NCBI RefSeq assembly: GCF_042663585.1
Contig: NZ_JBHTAN010000006.1
Span: forward strand, 1,116,001-1,180,000
Source: Natranaeroarchaeum sp042663585
GTDB taxonomy: Archaea > Halobacteriota > Halobacteria > Halobacteriales > Natronoarchaeaceae
DNA length: 64,000 nt
Reading direction: 5' to 3'
Part shown: positions 34,167 through 43,532 of the stretch, piece by piece
Layout of the letters: every line of letters begins with the position of its first letter
Position numbering within the stretch: the first letter of the stretch is position 1
Made by a program: the position numbers and the translations under genes
Notes under the pieces: generated by a model
Databases searched by the model: none
What the model saw: only the letters and a program-made list of their open reading frames with translations
Told to the model about the DNA's origin: nothing

Positions 34167-34183
34167 TAGTGTTCCGGGCCACA
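34167..34183 (+). repeat. 17-base direct repeat, right copy
   Basis: Second copy of TAGTGTTCCGGGCCACA, 5.2 kb after the first and about 60 bases after the transposase remnant. From here to the UspA gene at 34351 I see no gene. Confidence 0.75.
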
Positions 34184-34350
34184 TTTCCGTATGCGAGAGA
34201 CGATGTCCCCGTAGCGAGGCCGCTAGCGGATCTCGAACCGATGTCTCCGTAGCCGAACAGACCATCCGTCGACGACATCGGTTGGCCTCAGTCGGCCACC
34301 ATGTGAGACCAACTTTTAGCATCTCTGCCTCGTAGTGCTATCTAGTAGCA

Positions 34351-35220
34351 ATGTACGACGATATTCTGCTCCCGTTCGACGGGAGCGATGGTGCGATGAC
34401 GGTGCTGTATCACGTCGCCGAGATTGCACACTGGGCCGATGCAACCATCCAACTCCTGTATGTCGCGGATACGACCCGGGAGAGCGTCACCGTCGTCGAA
34501 ACGGAAGTCGTCGACGCACTCGAACAAAAAGGAGAGGTGGTCCTCGAGGAGGCAGAGGAGGCCCTGAGTACGCTCGGTGTCGACTACCGGTCCGACGTAG
34601 TCCAGGGGAACCCTGCGCCGACCATCGTCGAGTACGCCGAGCGATACGATCAGGACATGATCGTGATATCGACTCACGGCCGGGAAGGGGTCTCACAATA
34701 CCTCATCGGGAGCGTCACCGAGAAGGTCCTCCGTCTGTCCTCCGCTCCGGTTCTCACGGCACGGATGCAACCCGACGAGCAACTGGAGTTTCCCTACGAG
34801 GACATCCTCGTGCCGACGGACGGGAGCGCCGGCGCAGCATACGCTGCTCAGCACGGCATTTCGCTCGCAGCATCGCTCGATGCAACCGTGCATGCCCTCT
34901 CCGTCGTGGACGATTCCCTACTGGGTATCGACGTGCTGTCCACGCTATCGGGGCAGGATAGCGAGGAGGCGGCGACCGATGCCGTGGACGACATCGTCGA
35001 GGAGGCCGAGGCACAGGGGGTGACGAACACCGAACGGTACATCGAACACGGAACGCCCCTCTCGGAGATTCTGGACTGTATCGAGGCACAGGGCATCGAC
35101 GCCGTCGTGATGGGAACGACAGGCAGGCGAGAGACCGATCGGATATCGCTCGGTGGCGTCACGGAGAAAACGGTCCGCTCTGCACCAGTGCCGGTCATCA
35201 CAGCCAGGAAACCGGACTGA
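34351..35220 (+). CDS. Tandem universal stress protein (two UspA domains)
   Basis: The 289-residue protein holds two Usp domains (about 1-140 and 147-289). Each starts with a DDILLPFDGS- or EDILVPTDGSAG-type strand. The second ends in the ATP-binding GTTGRRETDRISLGGVTEKTV. The first has the same loop with Ser for the first Gly (STHGREGVSQYLIGSVTEKV). Such proteins bind ATP and respond to stress, often salt or energy status. It follows the accessory patch and is likely monocistronic, converging on the NAPRT gene. Confidence 0.9.
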   Translation: MYDDILLPFDGSDGAMTVLYHVAEIAHWADATIQLLYVADTTRESVTVVETEVVDALEQKGEVVLEEAEEALSTLGVDYRSDVVQGNPAPTIVEYAERYDQDMIVISTHGREGVSQYLIGSVTEKVLRLSSAPVLTARMQPDEQLEFPYEDILVPTDGSAGAAYAAQHGISLAASLDATVHALSVVDDSLLGIDVLSTLSGQDSEEAATDAVDDIVEEAEAQGVTNTERYIEHGTPLSEILDCIEAQGIDAVVMGTTGRRETDRISLGGVTEKTVRSAPVPVITARKPD

Positions 35221-35262
35221 ACGCGCAGTAGTAGCGACAGGGTCGACTCCCGAGACGGAAGA

Positions 35263-36633
35263 CTACCCGCCGACGCTGCGTTCGAGCGACTGCTGTAACT
35301 GTTCGGTCTCCGCCTGCAGGCCATCGCTGATCCGAACCTCGTAGGAGGCCGGGTCCTCGATACGACGAGACTGCTCCGGGAGTTTCCGTCTGCGTTCTCG
35401 CGCTCTCTCTCGGATCGTGTCGATATCGGGGAGATCGATCACCTGCTCGCCGTCCTCGACGACGGTGACGAGTTGCTCGGTTCCGGGAAGCGACTCCTCC
35501 CTGAGTCCGACCGCGTCTCCGATGTACTTGCCGTCTTCTTCGATCCGGTGGACGCTTTTCGCGCCGGGATAGGTCAGTTTCCCCTTCGAGAGTTTCATCG
35601 AGGGGTGCATCTCGCCGTCGCGTTCGACCGCGACGAGTTTGTAGACGCCTTCGATCTTTGGTGCGTCCGTGCTCGTCACCAGCGCCGTCCCGGGCCCGAA
35701 CCCGACGCCGATGCCGTCGCGCTCGAAAAACTCTCGGAGGGCGTACTCGTCGATGCCGGAGGAGATGAACTGGTCGAGTTCCGGAGCGACCTCGTCGACC
35801 GCTTTCGAGAGGGCTGGCAGATCGCCGGAATCGAGACGGACGCCCCGCAGGTCTACGTCGGCCGCGTCCGCGACGTCGCGTGCGAGTTTCGCGCCCTCGA
35901 CCGTGTCGTAGGTATCGATCAACAGGACGCTCTGGTCGCCGTACTCGTCGACGAACGTCTCGAAGGCGTCCCGTTCCGACTCGAAGCTCTGGACCCACGA
36001 GTGGGCCATGGTCCCGAACACCGGGATGTCGAACAGCTCGCCCGCCGCGACGTTCGACGTCCCATCGAAGCCAGCGATGTATGCGGCCCGGGCGGCCTTG
36101 ATCCCAGCATCCGTCCCGTGCGAGCGCCGAGAGCCGAAATCTACCAGTCGCTGATCGTCGCCGTATCGGTCGATGACGTCCTGCATTCGGCTCGCTTTCG
36201 TCGCAATGAGCGTCTGAAAGCCGATCTGGTTGATGACGGCCGTCTCGAACAACTGTCCCTGCAGTATCGGTGCGGTGACTTCGAGCATCGGTTCGTTCGC
36301 GAAGACCGGCGTCCCTTCAGGCAGGGCGCGAACCTCGCCGGTGAACTCCAGAGAGTCCAGGGACGCGAGAAAGTCGTCGTCGAACCCCTGTTCCTGCAGA
36401 AACTCGATCGCCCGGTCGTCAAAGGAAATGTTCTGAATGTACTGGATGGCCTGTTCGAGTCCGGCCGCAATCGTGTACCCACGTTCGGGCGGGAGATCAC
36501 GGAAGAACAGGCTAAACGTCGCCCGTGGATTGTGATCCTGATTGTAGTACGCCTGCATCATCCGCAACTCGTAAAGATCGGTGAACAACGGTAGGTTCTC
36601 CGCCATGAGGTAGCCAAATCTCGACTCGCTCAT
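35263..36633 (-). CDS. Nicotinate phosphoribosyltransferase
   Basis: The enzyme converts nicotinate and PRPP to nicotinate mononucleotide in NAD salvage. The 456 residues contain FTDLYELRMMQAYY at the start, FGSRRSHGTDAGIKAARAAYIAG (active-site His), LIDTYDTVEGAKLA, GVRLDSGDL and FGPGTALVTS (phosphate binding). C-terminal KLSKGKLTYPGAKSVHR is also typical. I chose the ATG at 36633 (MSESRFGYLM); a TATA-like TTTATTG lies 27 bases upstream on the minus strand. Confidence 0.93.
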   Translation of the reverse strand: MSESRFGYLMAENLPLFTDLYELRMMQAYYNQDHNPRATFSLFFRDLPPERGYTIAAGLEQAIQYIQNISFDDRAIEFLQEQGFDDDFLASLDSLEFTGEVRALPEGTPVFANEPMLEVTAPILQGQLFETAVINQIGFQTLIATKASRMQDVIDRYGDDQRLVDFGSRRSHGTDAGIKAARAAYIAGFDGTSNVAAGELFDIPVFGTMAHSWVQSFESERDAFETFVDEYGDQSVLLIDTYDTVEGAKLARDVADAADVDLRGVRLDSGDLPALSKAVDEVAPELDQFISSGIDEYALREFFERDGIGVGFGPGTALVTSTDAPKIEGVYKLVAVERDGEMHPSMKLSKGKLTYPGAKSVHRIEEDGKYIGDAVGLREESLPGTEQLVTVVEDGEQVIDLPDIDTIRERARERRRKLPEQSRRIEDPASYEVRISDGLQAETEQLQQSLERSVGG

Positions 36634-36783
36634 ACGTATACATACGTCGACGCGAACAATAAACGGGATCTGTCGACCGAACACTGGTCAGTCGAACGCG
36701 TCCCGCGACTCGTTTGGCGAGGGTTCTGTCCGCAGACAGACACAGACGGAAAGCGGTTTTGCCCTCCCGGCGTAACGGACCGT

Positions 36784-38055
36784 ATGAACTACAAAACAGT
36801 CGCCGACCTCTCGCCGGACGAGCGGTCGAGCCTGTTCGACCGCGACGCGGGCGTCGACGAGATCCGGGCCGATGCCGCGGAGATCGTCGGCCGCGTCGGT
36901 GAGGAAGGAGACGTCGCAGTCCGGGAGTTCTGCCGGGAGTTCGACGACGTACAGGTCGGGAGCCTGGAGATCACGGATCAGATCGAGCGCGCCTACGAGG
37001 AGATCGACGACGACCTGCGCGCGGCTATCGATGACGCCGTAGCGAACGTTCGCGAGTTCCACGAGGCACAGATACCCGAGGACTGGACCGACGACTTCGA
37101 CGGACGGGAACTCGGTCGGCGGTTCCGACCCCTCGACAGCGTCGGCGTCTACGCTCCTGGCGGGACGGCCGCGTACCCCTCCAGCGCGATCATGGGCGTC
37201 GTCCCGGCAAAAGTCGCAGGCGTCGAGGATGTCGCCGTGGCGACGCCGCCGGCCGACGAGATCAATCCGGCGACGCTGGCGGCGATCCACGCCGCTGGCG
37301 CGGATCGAGTCTACAGCGTCGGCGGCGCACAGGCCATCGCCGCGCTGGCCTACGGCACCGAGTCGATGGAGCGCGTTCAGAAGGTGGTCGGGCCGGGGAA
37401 CCGATGGGTGACGGCCGCGAAGGCCGAGGTTCGCGGCGACGTCGAAATCGACTTCCTCGCCGGACCGAGCGAACTACTCGTCGTCGCGGACGAGACCGCC
37501 GATCCGGAGTACGTCGCGGCGGATCTGGTCGCACAGGCCGAGCACGACCCGAACGCGTCCGTCGTTGCGGTCACCGACGACGAGGCCCTTGCCGAAGCAA
37601 TCGGCGAGGCGGTCGAGGCAAAAATCGACGAGCGCGAGCGCTCCGACGTGATTCGCGAAGCGCTCGAGGGCGAGGCGAGCGCAGTTCTTCACGCCCGGTC
37701 GATGAGCGAGGCGATCCTCTTCGCCGAGGAGTACGCCGCCGAGCACCTCTCGATTCTCGCCGAGAACGACAATGAAGTACTCGACCGGATCGACAGCGCC
37801 GGGAGCGTCTTTCTTGGTCCGTACACGCCGGTTGCGGCGGGCGACTATGCGAGTGGGACGAACCACGTCCTCCCGACGAGCGGTGGCGCGAAGTTGACGG
37901 GCGGGCTTTCTATCGACACCTTCGTGCGCTCGACGACAGTACAACGACTCGACCGTGATTCCCTGAGCGAGCTGAGCGAGACGATTACGACGCTCGCGGA
38001 GGCAGAAGGCCTCGACGCTCACGCCGAAAGCGTTCGGACGCGTTTCGAGGAGTAA
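36784..38055 (+). CDS. hisD: Histidinol dehydrogenase
   Basis: This enzyme carries out the last two oxidations of histidine biosynthesis (histidinol to histidine). The 423 residues include VYAPGGTAAYPSSAIMGVVPA, AGADRVYSVGGAQAIAALAYG, the zinc-site region GPSELLVVADE and VAQAEHDPNASV (Gln and His ligands), and LGPYTPVAAGDYASGTNHVLP. Length is typical. The ATG at 36784 is divergent from the NAPRT gene. No other his genes are adjacent, as is common in haloarchaea. Confidence 0.96.
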   Translation: MNYKTVADLSPDERSSLFDRDAGVDEIRADAAEIVGRVGEEGDVAVREFCREFDDVQVGSLEITDQIERAYEEIDDDLRAAIDDAVANVREFHEAQIPEDWTDDFDGRELGRRFRPLDSVGVYAPGGTAAYPSSAIMGVVPAKVAGVEDVAVATPPADEINPATLAAIHAAGADRVYSVGGAQAIAALAYGTESMERVQKVVGPGNRWVTAAKAEVRGDVEIDFLAGPSELLVVADETADPEYVAADLVAQAEHDPNASVVAVTDDEALAEAIGEAVEAKIDERERSDVIREALEGEASAVLHARSMSEAILFAEEYAAEHLSILAENDNEVLDRIDSAGSVFLGPYTPVAAGDYASGTNHVLPTSGGAKLTGGLSIDTFVRSTTVQRLDRDSLSELSETITTLAEAEGLDAHAESVRTRFEE

Positions 38056-38210
38056 CGTCTCCCCGGAGGCAGGTTGGATTTTCTCCTCGTAGAAAGATAG
38101 CAAACGATCCACAGATAGCACATTAATTATAATTTCCGGCGAATATGCTATTTATGGATTGATTGGTAGTTTTGGTATTTTGTTTACCAGATCTGTATAC
38201 ACTGACTTAC

Positions 38211-38218
38211 TTTATACA
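38211..38218 (+). promoter_or_regulatory. TATA box before the seven-repeat protein
   Basis: TTTATACA lies 21-28 bases before the ATG at 38239, fitting a leaderless haloarchaeal transcript. The preceding stretch from 38056 is AT-rich and gene-free, marking entry into the glycan region. Confidence 0.6.
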
Positions 38219-38238
38219 GATATAGAATACACGTCGAT

Positions 38239-39588
38239 ATGGCATCTGGCAGGACCGATTCCGCGGACAGTAATGCTGGATCGGACAGAGAGGGTTCGGG
38301 GGCCCGGGGAATTGGAAGGGATCATCAGTCCCCCGTCGACAGGAAGCGACAGAACCGATTCGTTGAATCGGGTCGGAGTTCGATCGGACGGTGGATAGCA
38401 ACACGGTTCCAGGATAGTGTCATTAAGACCGTTGGCTCACTGGTTGCATTTTCTAGACTTGCACCAACCGTCGACCCTCACAGGGACGGTGACTCCGGGC
38501 CAGTACGCGACTGGGAACGGTCTTTTGACGACGACAACATTGCAATCTGTGATATCGCCGCGGATACCGAAGGGGGGTATATTCTCGCCGGCGGAATCGG
38601 TGACAGTCCGGACTTCTGGATCGCAAAGACGGATCAGAACGGATCCCTCGAATGGTCCTCACGAATGCACCACGAGGGTGTCTGTGTCGTCAGGTCGATA
38701 CAGCCAGTCGAGGATGGACACGTCTTCGCCGGTACATCGTCTACTACCGATGGCGACGATATCGTCCTCACTCGCACTGGTCAGCGTGGAACCGTTCAGT
38801 GGGAACGGACGTTCGGCGGCGACGCGTTCGACTGTTGCCAAAAAGTCGTCCAGAGCAACGATGGCGGATACGTGATTGGAGGCAGTACCCAGTCCTACGC
38901 GACCGCCGGGCAGGATATGTGGTTGCTCAAGACGACTGGGGATGGCCGAGTCGAATGGGAACGCACCTACGACCGGAGCTACACGGATATGCTCGAAGAC
39001 ATTGTCAGAACAAGAGACGATGGCTACGCGCTCGTTGGAACGACGTTAGACGAAGATACGGATTGCTGGATTGTAATGACCGACAGTGACGGTACCGTAG
39101 ACTGGGAAGAAAGTATGTCACGGAACGGGGGTGTCGTCGGTAGATCGGTTATACAGAAAGACGACGGTGGAATCGTCATCGCCGGAGTGAGTAATAACAC
39201 CGGTGGACAACAAAAAGAGGGATGGCTCGCAAGTCTCGACGCGGAGGGAGGCATGGAGTGGCAACGAACGTACGACGATCCGAACGATATGCTGGCTGTC
39301 GATATTATCCAAACGAGTGACGATGGACTCCTATCGGCGGGTACTGTACGGTCGTCGAAGCAGAAAAATATACTATTAGTGAAAACTGATTCTGAGGGTA
39401 ACCGCGAGTGGGCGAAGAAAGTAGCCGGTAGGAGTTCGATACCGCCGAGTTTGTTGAACCCATCTCCCGGAACCTACGTCGTAGGAGGTAGCTGGGAATC
39501 CGGTCGGGCTAAACGCGAGACTGCTGGTTGGTTGGCGCAGTATTCACCATCTACAAAAGGACCAGCAATCGGCCGGGAACTGGACTAG
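38239..39588 (+). CDS. Seven-repeat beta-propeller-like protein, unknown function
   Basis: The 449-residue protein has a ~90-residue basic/polar N-terminus followed by seven ~45-residue repeats. Each has a W-E-R-T-[FY] start and a DGGY-[VIA]-x-[GA]-G-[ST] core (for example VQWERTFGGDAF with DGGYVIGGSTQ) and a DxWI-x-KTDxxG link. This predicts a seven-bladed propeller. No clear signal peptide is seen, though a weakly hydrophobic SVIKTVGSLVAF segment near 60 could anchor it. Its position at the head of the glycan cluster suggests a surface or assembly role. Confidence 0.7.
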   Translation: MASGRTDSADSNAGSDREGSGARGIGRDHQSPVDRKRQNRFVESGRSSIGRWIATRFQDSVIKTVGSLVAFSRLAPTVDPHRDGDSGPVRDWERSFDDDNIAICDIAADTEGGYILAGGIGDSPDFWIAKTDQNGSLEWSSRMHHEGVCVVRSIQPVEDGHVFAGTSSTTDGDDIVLTRTGQRGTVQWERTFGGDAFDCCQKVVQSNDGGYVIGGSTQSYATAGQDMWLLKTTGDGRVEWERTYDRSYTDMLEDIVRTRDDGYALVGTTLDEDTDCWIVMTDSDGTVDWEESMSRNGGVVGRSVIQKDDGGIVIAGVSNNTGGQQKEGWLASLDAEGGMEWQRTYDDPNDMLAVDIIQTSDDGLLSAGTVRSSKQKNILLVKTDSEGNREWAKKVAGRSSIPPSLLNPSPGTYVVGGSWESGRAKRETAGWLAQYSPSTKGPAIGRELD

Positions 39589-39674
39589 AGGCCGTATATG
39601 GGGGTGGCTATTGTAGAATACTGTTTATAACTAATTGAATCCTTTCTCAGCGATAATATACCGTATCAACAACA

Positions 39675-39812
39675 ATGTCCGGAAATAGACGACTTGCCGT
39701 AACACTATCTCCTCCTGATCAGTTGGCGCGCGCAGTCGATAGTGGGGTCATTGATTTTGCCCGAAATCAGTGGGCACCTCTCGGCCCATCGGCCGGTGGA
39801 CGTCATGTATAA
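39675..39812 (+). CDS. Possible 45-residue leader peptide overlapping the GT2 start
   Basis: A short frame starts at ATG 39675 (MSGNRRLAVTLSPPDQ) and ends GGRHV with a TAA. That stop overlaps the glycosyltransferase start codon region (ATGTATAA), an arrangement that would couple translation. A TATA-like TTTATAA lies at 39624-39630. Codon use is not strongly haloarchaeal, so it may be a non-coding leader. No homologue is recognised. Confidence 0.3.
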   Translation: MSGNRRLAVTLSPPDQLARAVDSGVIDFARNQWAPLGPSAGGRHV

Positions 39813-40836
39813 GAATAAGACGATTGGGGTCGTCGTTCCCGCGTACAACGAAAAGGGTCTCGTAAGCGATGTCATCGAGACGCTGCCCGGATTCGTCGAC
39901 AGAATCTACGTGGTAGACGATTGTTCGACCGACGGAACGTGGCAGGAGATCAGAGAGACCATTCAGGAGGAGAATCCTGAAGATCCGGGGGGCAAAAAGA
40001 AAAAGATCCACGGTGATGGCGGGCAGTTGCTCGCGGACCGGGCTATAAGTATCCGACACGACCAGAACCGCGGCGTTGGGGCGGCGATCAAAACCGGTTA
40101 CAGGCGCGCTCGTGAGGACGGAATCGACGTTACCGCTGTGGTGAACGGCGATGGCCAGATGGATCCGACTATTCTGCACCGGATTATCGACCCGGTAGTC
40201 GAGGGGAACGTTGACTACGCGAAAGGCAACCGACTGTCTCGGAGCGACCACCGGAAGCAGATGTCGGCCTGGCGGCTGTTCGGCAACTCGATACTGTCTT
40301 TCCTGACAAAAGTCAGCAGTGGGTACTGGCAGATATCGGATCCGCAGAACGGATATACAGCAATTTCCTCGCATGCGCTGGCAGTAGTCGACATCGATAG
40401 CCTCCACGACGACTACGGCTTCCTCAATGACCTACTGGTCGCCCTCAACGTGCACAGAATGCGGGTTACAGACGTCTGGATGGAGTCGAAATACGGAGAC
40501 GAAGAAAGCCATATCCGGTATTCCCGGTTCATTCCGATGCTCTCTGGACTGCTCGTTCACCGCATGTTGTGGCGGTTCAAGACGAAATACGTCGTTATGG
40601 AGTTCCACCCCCTCATCCTGTTGTATGCACTCGGATCGATCGGAATCTGTAGCGGACTGACGTACGCTGGCTGGGTAGCACTCGCCTCCACGCCCACGCC
40701 ACTCGACGGAATACTGTCGCTACTGACGCTCCTGATCAGTGGTCTCTGTATCACGCTTGCGATGATCTTTGACAGGAGCAACAGCAAGCCACTCGAAAGG
40801 AACGTCAACGAACGGCTTCCCGATATCGAACGATGA
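39805..40836 (+). CDS. Family 2 glycosyltransferase with C-terminal membrane helices
   Basis: The 343-residue protein starts IGVVVPAYNEKGLVSDVIE and has YVVDDCSTDGTW (the nucleotide-binding aspartates), VVNGDGQMDPTIL (DxD-like metal site) and SDPQNGYTAISSHAL. Two helices near 264-312 anchor it to the membrane. This is the dolichyl-phosphate sugar synthase type (AglD-like), which loads a sugar onto a lipid carrier. The ATG at 39805 starts directly before the conserved strand. The stop overlaps the epimerase start by four bases. Confidence 0.88.
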   Translation: MYKNKTIGVVVPAYNEKGLVSDVIETLPGFVDRIYVVDDCSTDGTWQEIRETIQEENPEDPGGKKKKIHGDGGQLLADRAISIRHDQNRGVGAAIKTGYRRAREDGIDVTAVVNGDGQMDPTILHRIIDPVVEGNVDYAKGNRLSRSDHRKQMSAWRLFGNSILSFLTKVSSGYWQISDPQNGYTAISSHALAVVDIDSLHDDYGFLNDLLVALNVHRMRVTDVWMESKYGDEESHIRYSRFIPMLSGLLVHRMLWRFKTKYVVMEFHPLILLYALGSIGICSGLTYAGWVALASTPTPLDGILSLLTLLISGLCITLAMIFDRSNSKPLERNVNERLPDIER

Positions 40837-41888
40837 ATGTCCTATCAATCGTCGGAGCACGACCGCAGTTCGTCAAGGCAGCCGCGGTTTCCCGGGCCCT
40901 CCGGGAGAGCCACACCGAGACGCTAATCCATACTGGTCAGCACTACGACGAAGAACTCTCGGACGTGTTCTTCGAGGAGTTGGCGATTCCCCAACCGGAT
41001 CACAATCTCGGCGTCGGTTCTGGCTCTCACGCGACTCAGACCGCCGAAATGATGGTTCGATTGGAATCAGTGATCGGTGACACCTGCCCGGACGTCGTGC
41101 TCGTGTACGGCGACACCAACTCGACGCTAGCCGGTGCACTGGTCGCAGCAAAAGAGCAAACACAGCTCGCACATATCGAGGCGGGGCTACGCTCCGGAGA
41201 CTTTTCGATGCCGGAAGAAGTAAACCGGATTCTGACGGATCATTGCTCGGATCAACTGTTCGCCCCGACAGAAGCAGCTAAGAAAAACCTGCAAGCCGAG
41301 GGAATCACCGAAGGTGTGTACACTCCGGGAGACGTCATGTACGACACCCTGCTGCAGGTCCGTGACCGTCTAGATACGGTCGACGTGATCGATATCCCTG
41401 GCGAGTTCGTGCTCGCGACCGTCCACCGCGCCGGAAACACCAACGATCCGGATCGTCTCGCAGGGATCGTCGAGGGGCTAACGAACTGTCCGTATCCAGT
41501 CGTCCTTCCGGCACATCCACGTACCGTCAGGGCACTCAAGGACTTCGGCCTGTGGGACCGCGCGACAGAAACCCTCGATATTGTCGATCCTATCGGATAC
41601 CTCTCCTTTATCAAGCTCATCGAAAAGGCCCGGTGTGTCGCGACGGACTCCGGCGGCGTTCAGAAAGAAGCGTTCTACCTGAACACACCCTGCGTAACAC
41701 TGCGAGACACGACGGAGTGGACGGAGACAATCGACGCTGGCTGGAACGTGCTTGTCGGTGCCAGCGCTGAGCGGATCAGCGCCGCGATCCGTTCCGCTGG
41801 TAACCTTCCGTCGAAGCCGGATCTGTACGGTAATGGCACCGCCGCCAGTAGCATCGTCGAAACGCTCGAACGAGAGATTGAACGATAA
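40833..41888 (+). CDS. wecB: UDP-N-acetylglucosamine 2-epimerase (non-hydrolysing)
   Basis: The enzyme interconverts UDP-GlcNAc and UDP-ManNAc, a precursor of mannosaminuronic acid in archaeal glycans. It shows IVGARPQFVKAAAVSRAL, HTGQHYDEELSDVFFEEL, YGDTNSTLAGALVAAKE, HIEAGLRSGDFSMPEEVNR (catalytic acids) and TDSGGVQKEAFYLNTPCVTLR. At 351 residues it is full length. It is translationally coupled to the preceding glycosyltransferase (ATGA overlap), so one operon makes the sugar and its carrier step. Confidence 0.94.
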   Translation: MNVLSIVGARPQFVKAAAVSRALRESHTETLIHTGQHYDEELSDVFFEELAIPQPDHNLGVGSGSHATQTAEMMVRLESVIGDTCPDVVLVYGDTNSTLAGALVAAKEQTQLAHIEAGLRSGDFSMPEEVNRILTDHCSDQLFAPTEAAKKNLQAEGITEGVYTPGDVMYDTLLQVRDRLDTVDVIDIPGEFVLATVHRAGNTNDPDRLAGIVEGLTNCPYPVVLPAHPRTVRALKDFGLWDRATETLDIVDPIGYLSFIKLIEKARCVATDSGGVQKEAFYLNTPCVTLRDTTEWTETIDAGWNVLVGASAERISAAIRSAGNLPSKPDLYGNGTAASSIVETLEREIER

Positions 41889-42099
41889 ACGGGCGCGGTT
41901 GCACTGGATAGAGCATCTGGGCTGCTACGATACGGGTGGGTTGGAGGTCGGTCTCCACGATTTATACCGCTCTCCTGATGATCGGATTCGACTGTGGCCA
42001 CCGCTCGTTGCGGTCCTTCTATAAGACAATTATTCCAATATTTTTGTAGAGATATCAAAAAACCCGGAGCGGATACCAGGGAATAGGTCGGATTTTCGA

Positions 42100-43212
42100 T
42101 CAGATTCTCTCTGCCGGTTGCGGCGGTTTGATTCTTTCCGGTTCGCCGAACGGCCGGAGTGACTCGATACCGTCGACGGCCCCACCATTTTCGGCCACCT
42201 CCACGAGCAGGTCGGTGAGGTTGCATTTCTCATCGAGATACTCGTTTCGACGTCTGTTCCACATAGAGGCCGTCTTCTCTGCATCGAGCAGCAACTGGGC
42301 CTGCTCGATGACGCCGTCGAACGAAGCGATGTTGAAAATAAGGCCCTCGTCTTCGAGTTCGAGGAAATTGCCCATATCGGAGTCCCCGACGAAGGAGTTC
42401 GAACGGATCGCTGGAGTTCCCAGCAACGCTGCTTCGGTTACCATCGTTTGCGTGTCGGCAATGAGCAGTTCTGCTTCCGCGAGGGCGTCGTGGAGTAGCG
42501 CTGGATGCAAAGAAAACGGCTCTGCTGGAACCGATTCGAGGCTAACGTTGCGTCCTTCATCAGATACGAATACGGTTGCACGGTCCGCGAGGCGCTCGAT
42601 CAGATCCCGGCACTCGGACTGACTGATACCGCCCTCGCCAACATCGTGATGTGACCCGAACGCGTTCAACCGGACGATTACGTACGGTTCGTCAGGCCCC
42701 ACACTCAGAGACTCACGGATCGACTGGTCGTGCTCGTAGATATCGGGATGAAGATACGCACACTCCTTGAATCCGGGGAATACGTAATGTTCGTCGCCCA
42801 GAGATTTCCGGAACGTATCCGGTGTGAGCACTGCGCGAGCGAATGGGATCGACATCGAATGATCGAGTGAGGTGGACTCGGAGTCGAGTACCAGCACGGA
42901 CGGAGTTCGGGTGAGTGCCGCAGTGTGAGCGGCGTATCCGCCCATCCCGAAGATCAGGTCTGGATCGAACCGATAGACGGCACGGACCGCTCGCGCGTAG
43001 TGGGCGGGCAGACGAGCGAATAGCGACCCCTTCGCAGTGGCACAGTAGCCGTACACCTCGTACGGCAGATCATACCACTCGAGTAGTTCGACAGTGCACC
43101 CGTAATCCCGTGCGAGGACGAGTACCTCGTGCCCTCGTGCGAGTAGTTTGTCGACGACGTGTTTGTACAGATGAACGTGTGCGGGCGTGTTTGTAAAAAT
43201 CAGATACCTCAT
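42100..43212 (-). CDS. DUF354 family protein (GT-B-like fold)
   Basis: The 370-residue protein begins MRYLIFTNTPAHVHLYKHVV, with the GARGHEVLVLARDYG-type strand and FGMGGYAAHTAALTRTPSVL matching archaeal DUF354 proteins. These resemble UDP-GlcNAc 2-epimerases and GT-B glycosyltransferases. A second Rossmann lobe carries AEAELLIADTQTMVTEAALLG. The family is often in surface-glycan loci, but no reaction is proven. The convergent gap with the epimerase (41889-42099) is AT-rich, likely a terminator region. Confidence 0.8.
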   Translation of the reverse strand: MRYLIFTNTPAHVHLYKHVVDKLLARGHEVLVLARDYGCTVELLEWYDLPYEVYGYCATAKGSLFARLPAHYARAVRAVYRFDPDLIFGMGGYAAHTAALTRTPSVLVLDSESTSLDHSMSIPFARAVLTPDTFRKSLGDEHYVFPGFKECAYLHPDIYEHDQSIRESLSVGPDEPYVIVRLNAFGSHHDVGEGGISQSECRDLIERLADRATVFVSDEGRNVSLESVPAEPFSLHPALLHDALAEAELLIADTQTMVTEAALLGTPAIRSNSFVGDSDMGNFLELEDEGLIFNIASFDGVIEQAQLLLDAEKTASMWNRRRNEYLDEKCNLTDLLVEVAENGGAVDGIESLRPFGEPERIKPPQPAERI

Positions 43213-43532
43213 TTCAATTGAGACTACGGATCAACTCTATTTGTTAATCGGATATTATATTTATTCATAAAATCTACACACACGCTCAACTTACCTAGAA
43301 GACGTATATCAAAACAGTAGTTCGAGAATAGATTTTGAACCGGACACAAACCGCTTAGAGTTTCGAAAACACGAAAATATGCAAGATTGTTTCGGGATAC
43401 GTCTTACATGGCACGTCCCGGGCTTCATCGGTAGTTTGCGTAGAGCTAGAGACCGACACGCCTCGTCGAGTTACGACGGTATAACTCTCATAACAAAGAG
43501 ACGATGGCCGGTGTGTAGATTCGAACCCGCAG
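43213..43532. other. AT-rich gap between divergent glycan genes
   Basis: I see no gene here; frames overlapping the next gene lack protein character. It is AT-rich near 43213-43330 and must contain the promoters of the divergent DUF354 and GT4 genes. A GATTCGAACCCGC string near 43508 recalls a tRNA T-loop, but its stem does not pair. Confidence 0.5.

Noticed and set aside
43500..43525. tRNA T-arm-like string GATTCGAACCCGC
   Set aside because: The flanking bases do not form the 5-bp T stem on either strand and no acceptor or anticodon arm is present.
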